Source: DASYUM01 sp036001225
Lineage (GTDB): Bacteria > Methylomirabilota > Methylomirabilia > Rokubacteriales > DASRDR01
Assembly (NCBI GenBank): GCA_036001225.1
Contig: DASYUM010000233.1
Location: forward strand, 1 to 5,236
Direction of reading: 5' to 3'
DNA length: 5,236 nt
Position numbers and translations under genes: made by a program. Within the stretch, counting starts at the first letter, position 1, and the number at the start of each line of letters is the position of its first letter. Shown in pieces: positions 5,198 through 5,236 of this stretch. Below the pieces are notes generated by a model, which had not been told where the DNA came from, searched no databases, and was given only the letters and a program-made list of their open reading frames with translations.

Positions 5198-5236
5198 ATG
5201 CGGCTGGCTCAGCGGGACTGGCGAGCGGCGCTCGAG
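5198..5236 (+). CDS. N-terminal fragment of a divergent gene, cut by window edge
   Basis: ATG at 5198 opens 13 codons, MRLAQRDWRAALE, which run off the window without a stop. GAGGGAG (5186-5192) lies 5 nt upstream as a good Shine-Dalgarno, and a promoter candidate and a palindrome precede it. The start M-R-L-x-x-R-D-W-R-A-x-L-E resembles the first helix of some LuxR-type regulators with an N-terminal sensor part, and the divergent placement would suit a regulator of the leftward genes. Thirteen residues are far too few to assign a family, so the function is a guess while the gene start is reasonably supported. Confidence 0.5.
   Translation, partial: MRLAQRDWRAALE

Noticed and set aside
1..5236. 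CRISPR array, insertion sequence or phage features
   Set aside because: No regularly spaced short repeats, transposase or integrase reading frames or terminal inverted repeats were found. The only tandem repeats encode the HAF protein.

Overview
This is a 5.2 kb window of high-GC bacterial DNA. Sampled lines run at roughly 70-85% G+C over most of the coding sequence and about 60% over the repeat-protein gene. Every complete gene is on the minus strand and all of them look exported. The dense export signals, strong AGGAGG ribosome-binding sites and GC-rich codons suggest a soil or sediment bacterium with a large secretome. The phylum cannot be fixed from this sequence.

Layout from right to left, which is the direction of transcription. 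(1) At 5198-5236, on the plus strand, the first 13 codons of a divergent gene run off the window. Its start faces a short intergenic region holding two perfect 7-bp inverted repeats and a sigma70-like promoter candidate. (2) At 3446 to about 5068 (open up to 5149) lies a large secreted protein of unknown function. It resembles the beta-rich extracellular proteins whose C-terminal part carries 'I-QQ ... FPGVA ... RSGP ... GD ... DP ... YW' signatures. (3) At 3157-3445 there is about 290 bp without a convincing gene. (4) At 2290-3156 lies a 288-residue exported HAF-type repeat protein made of a signal peptide and six repeats of about 43 residues, probably a small beta-propeller. (5) At 2122-2289, directly after its TAG stop and in the same frame, sits a 55-codon open remnant. 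It reads like the C-terminal tail ('DPDGNTSEFSKC') of an unrelated beta-helix or adhesin-like secreted protein. (6) At 1849-2064 there is a possible 71-residue secreted peptide with a GTG start and a perfect Shine-Dalgarno. Its stop overlaps the next start as ATGA. (7) From 1852 to the left edge is a subtilisin-family (S8) secreted protease of at least 617 residues. It is the largest gene here and is incomplete at the C-terminus.

Taken together the window looks like an extracellular-protein locus: a large secreted beta protein, a secreted repeat protein, a small exported peptide and a secreted serine protease, possibly with a divergently transcribed regulator. The most notable points are the glutamine in place of the oxyanion-hole asparagine in the protease, the small exported ORF coupled to it, the hairpin-rich leader just ahead of the protease, the in-frame gene relic behind the repeat protein, and the palindromes in the divergent promoter region. 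Whether these genes form one functional system is inference; the sequence shows only co-orientation and shared export.
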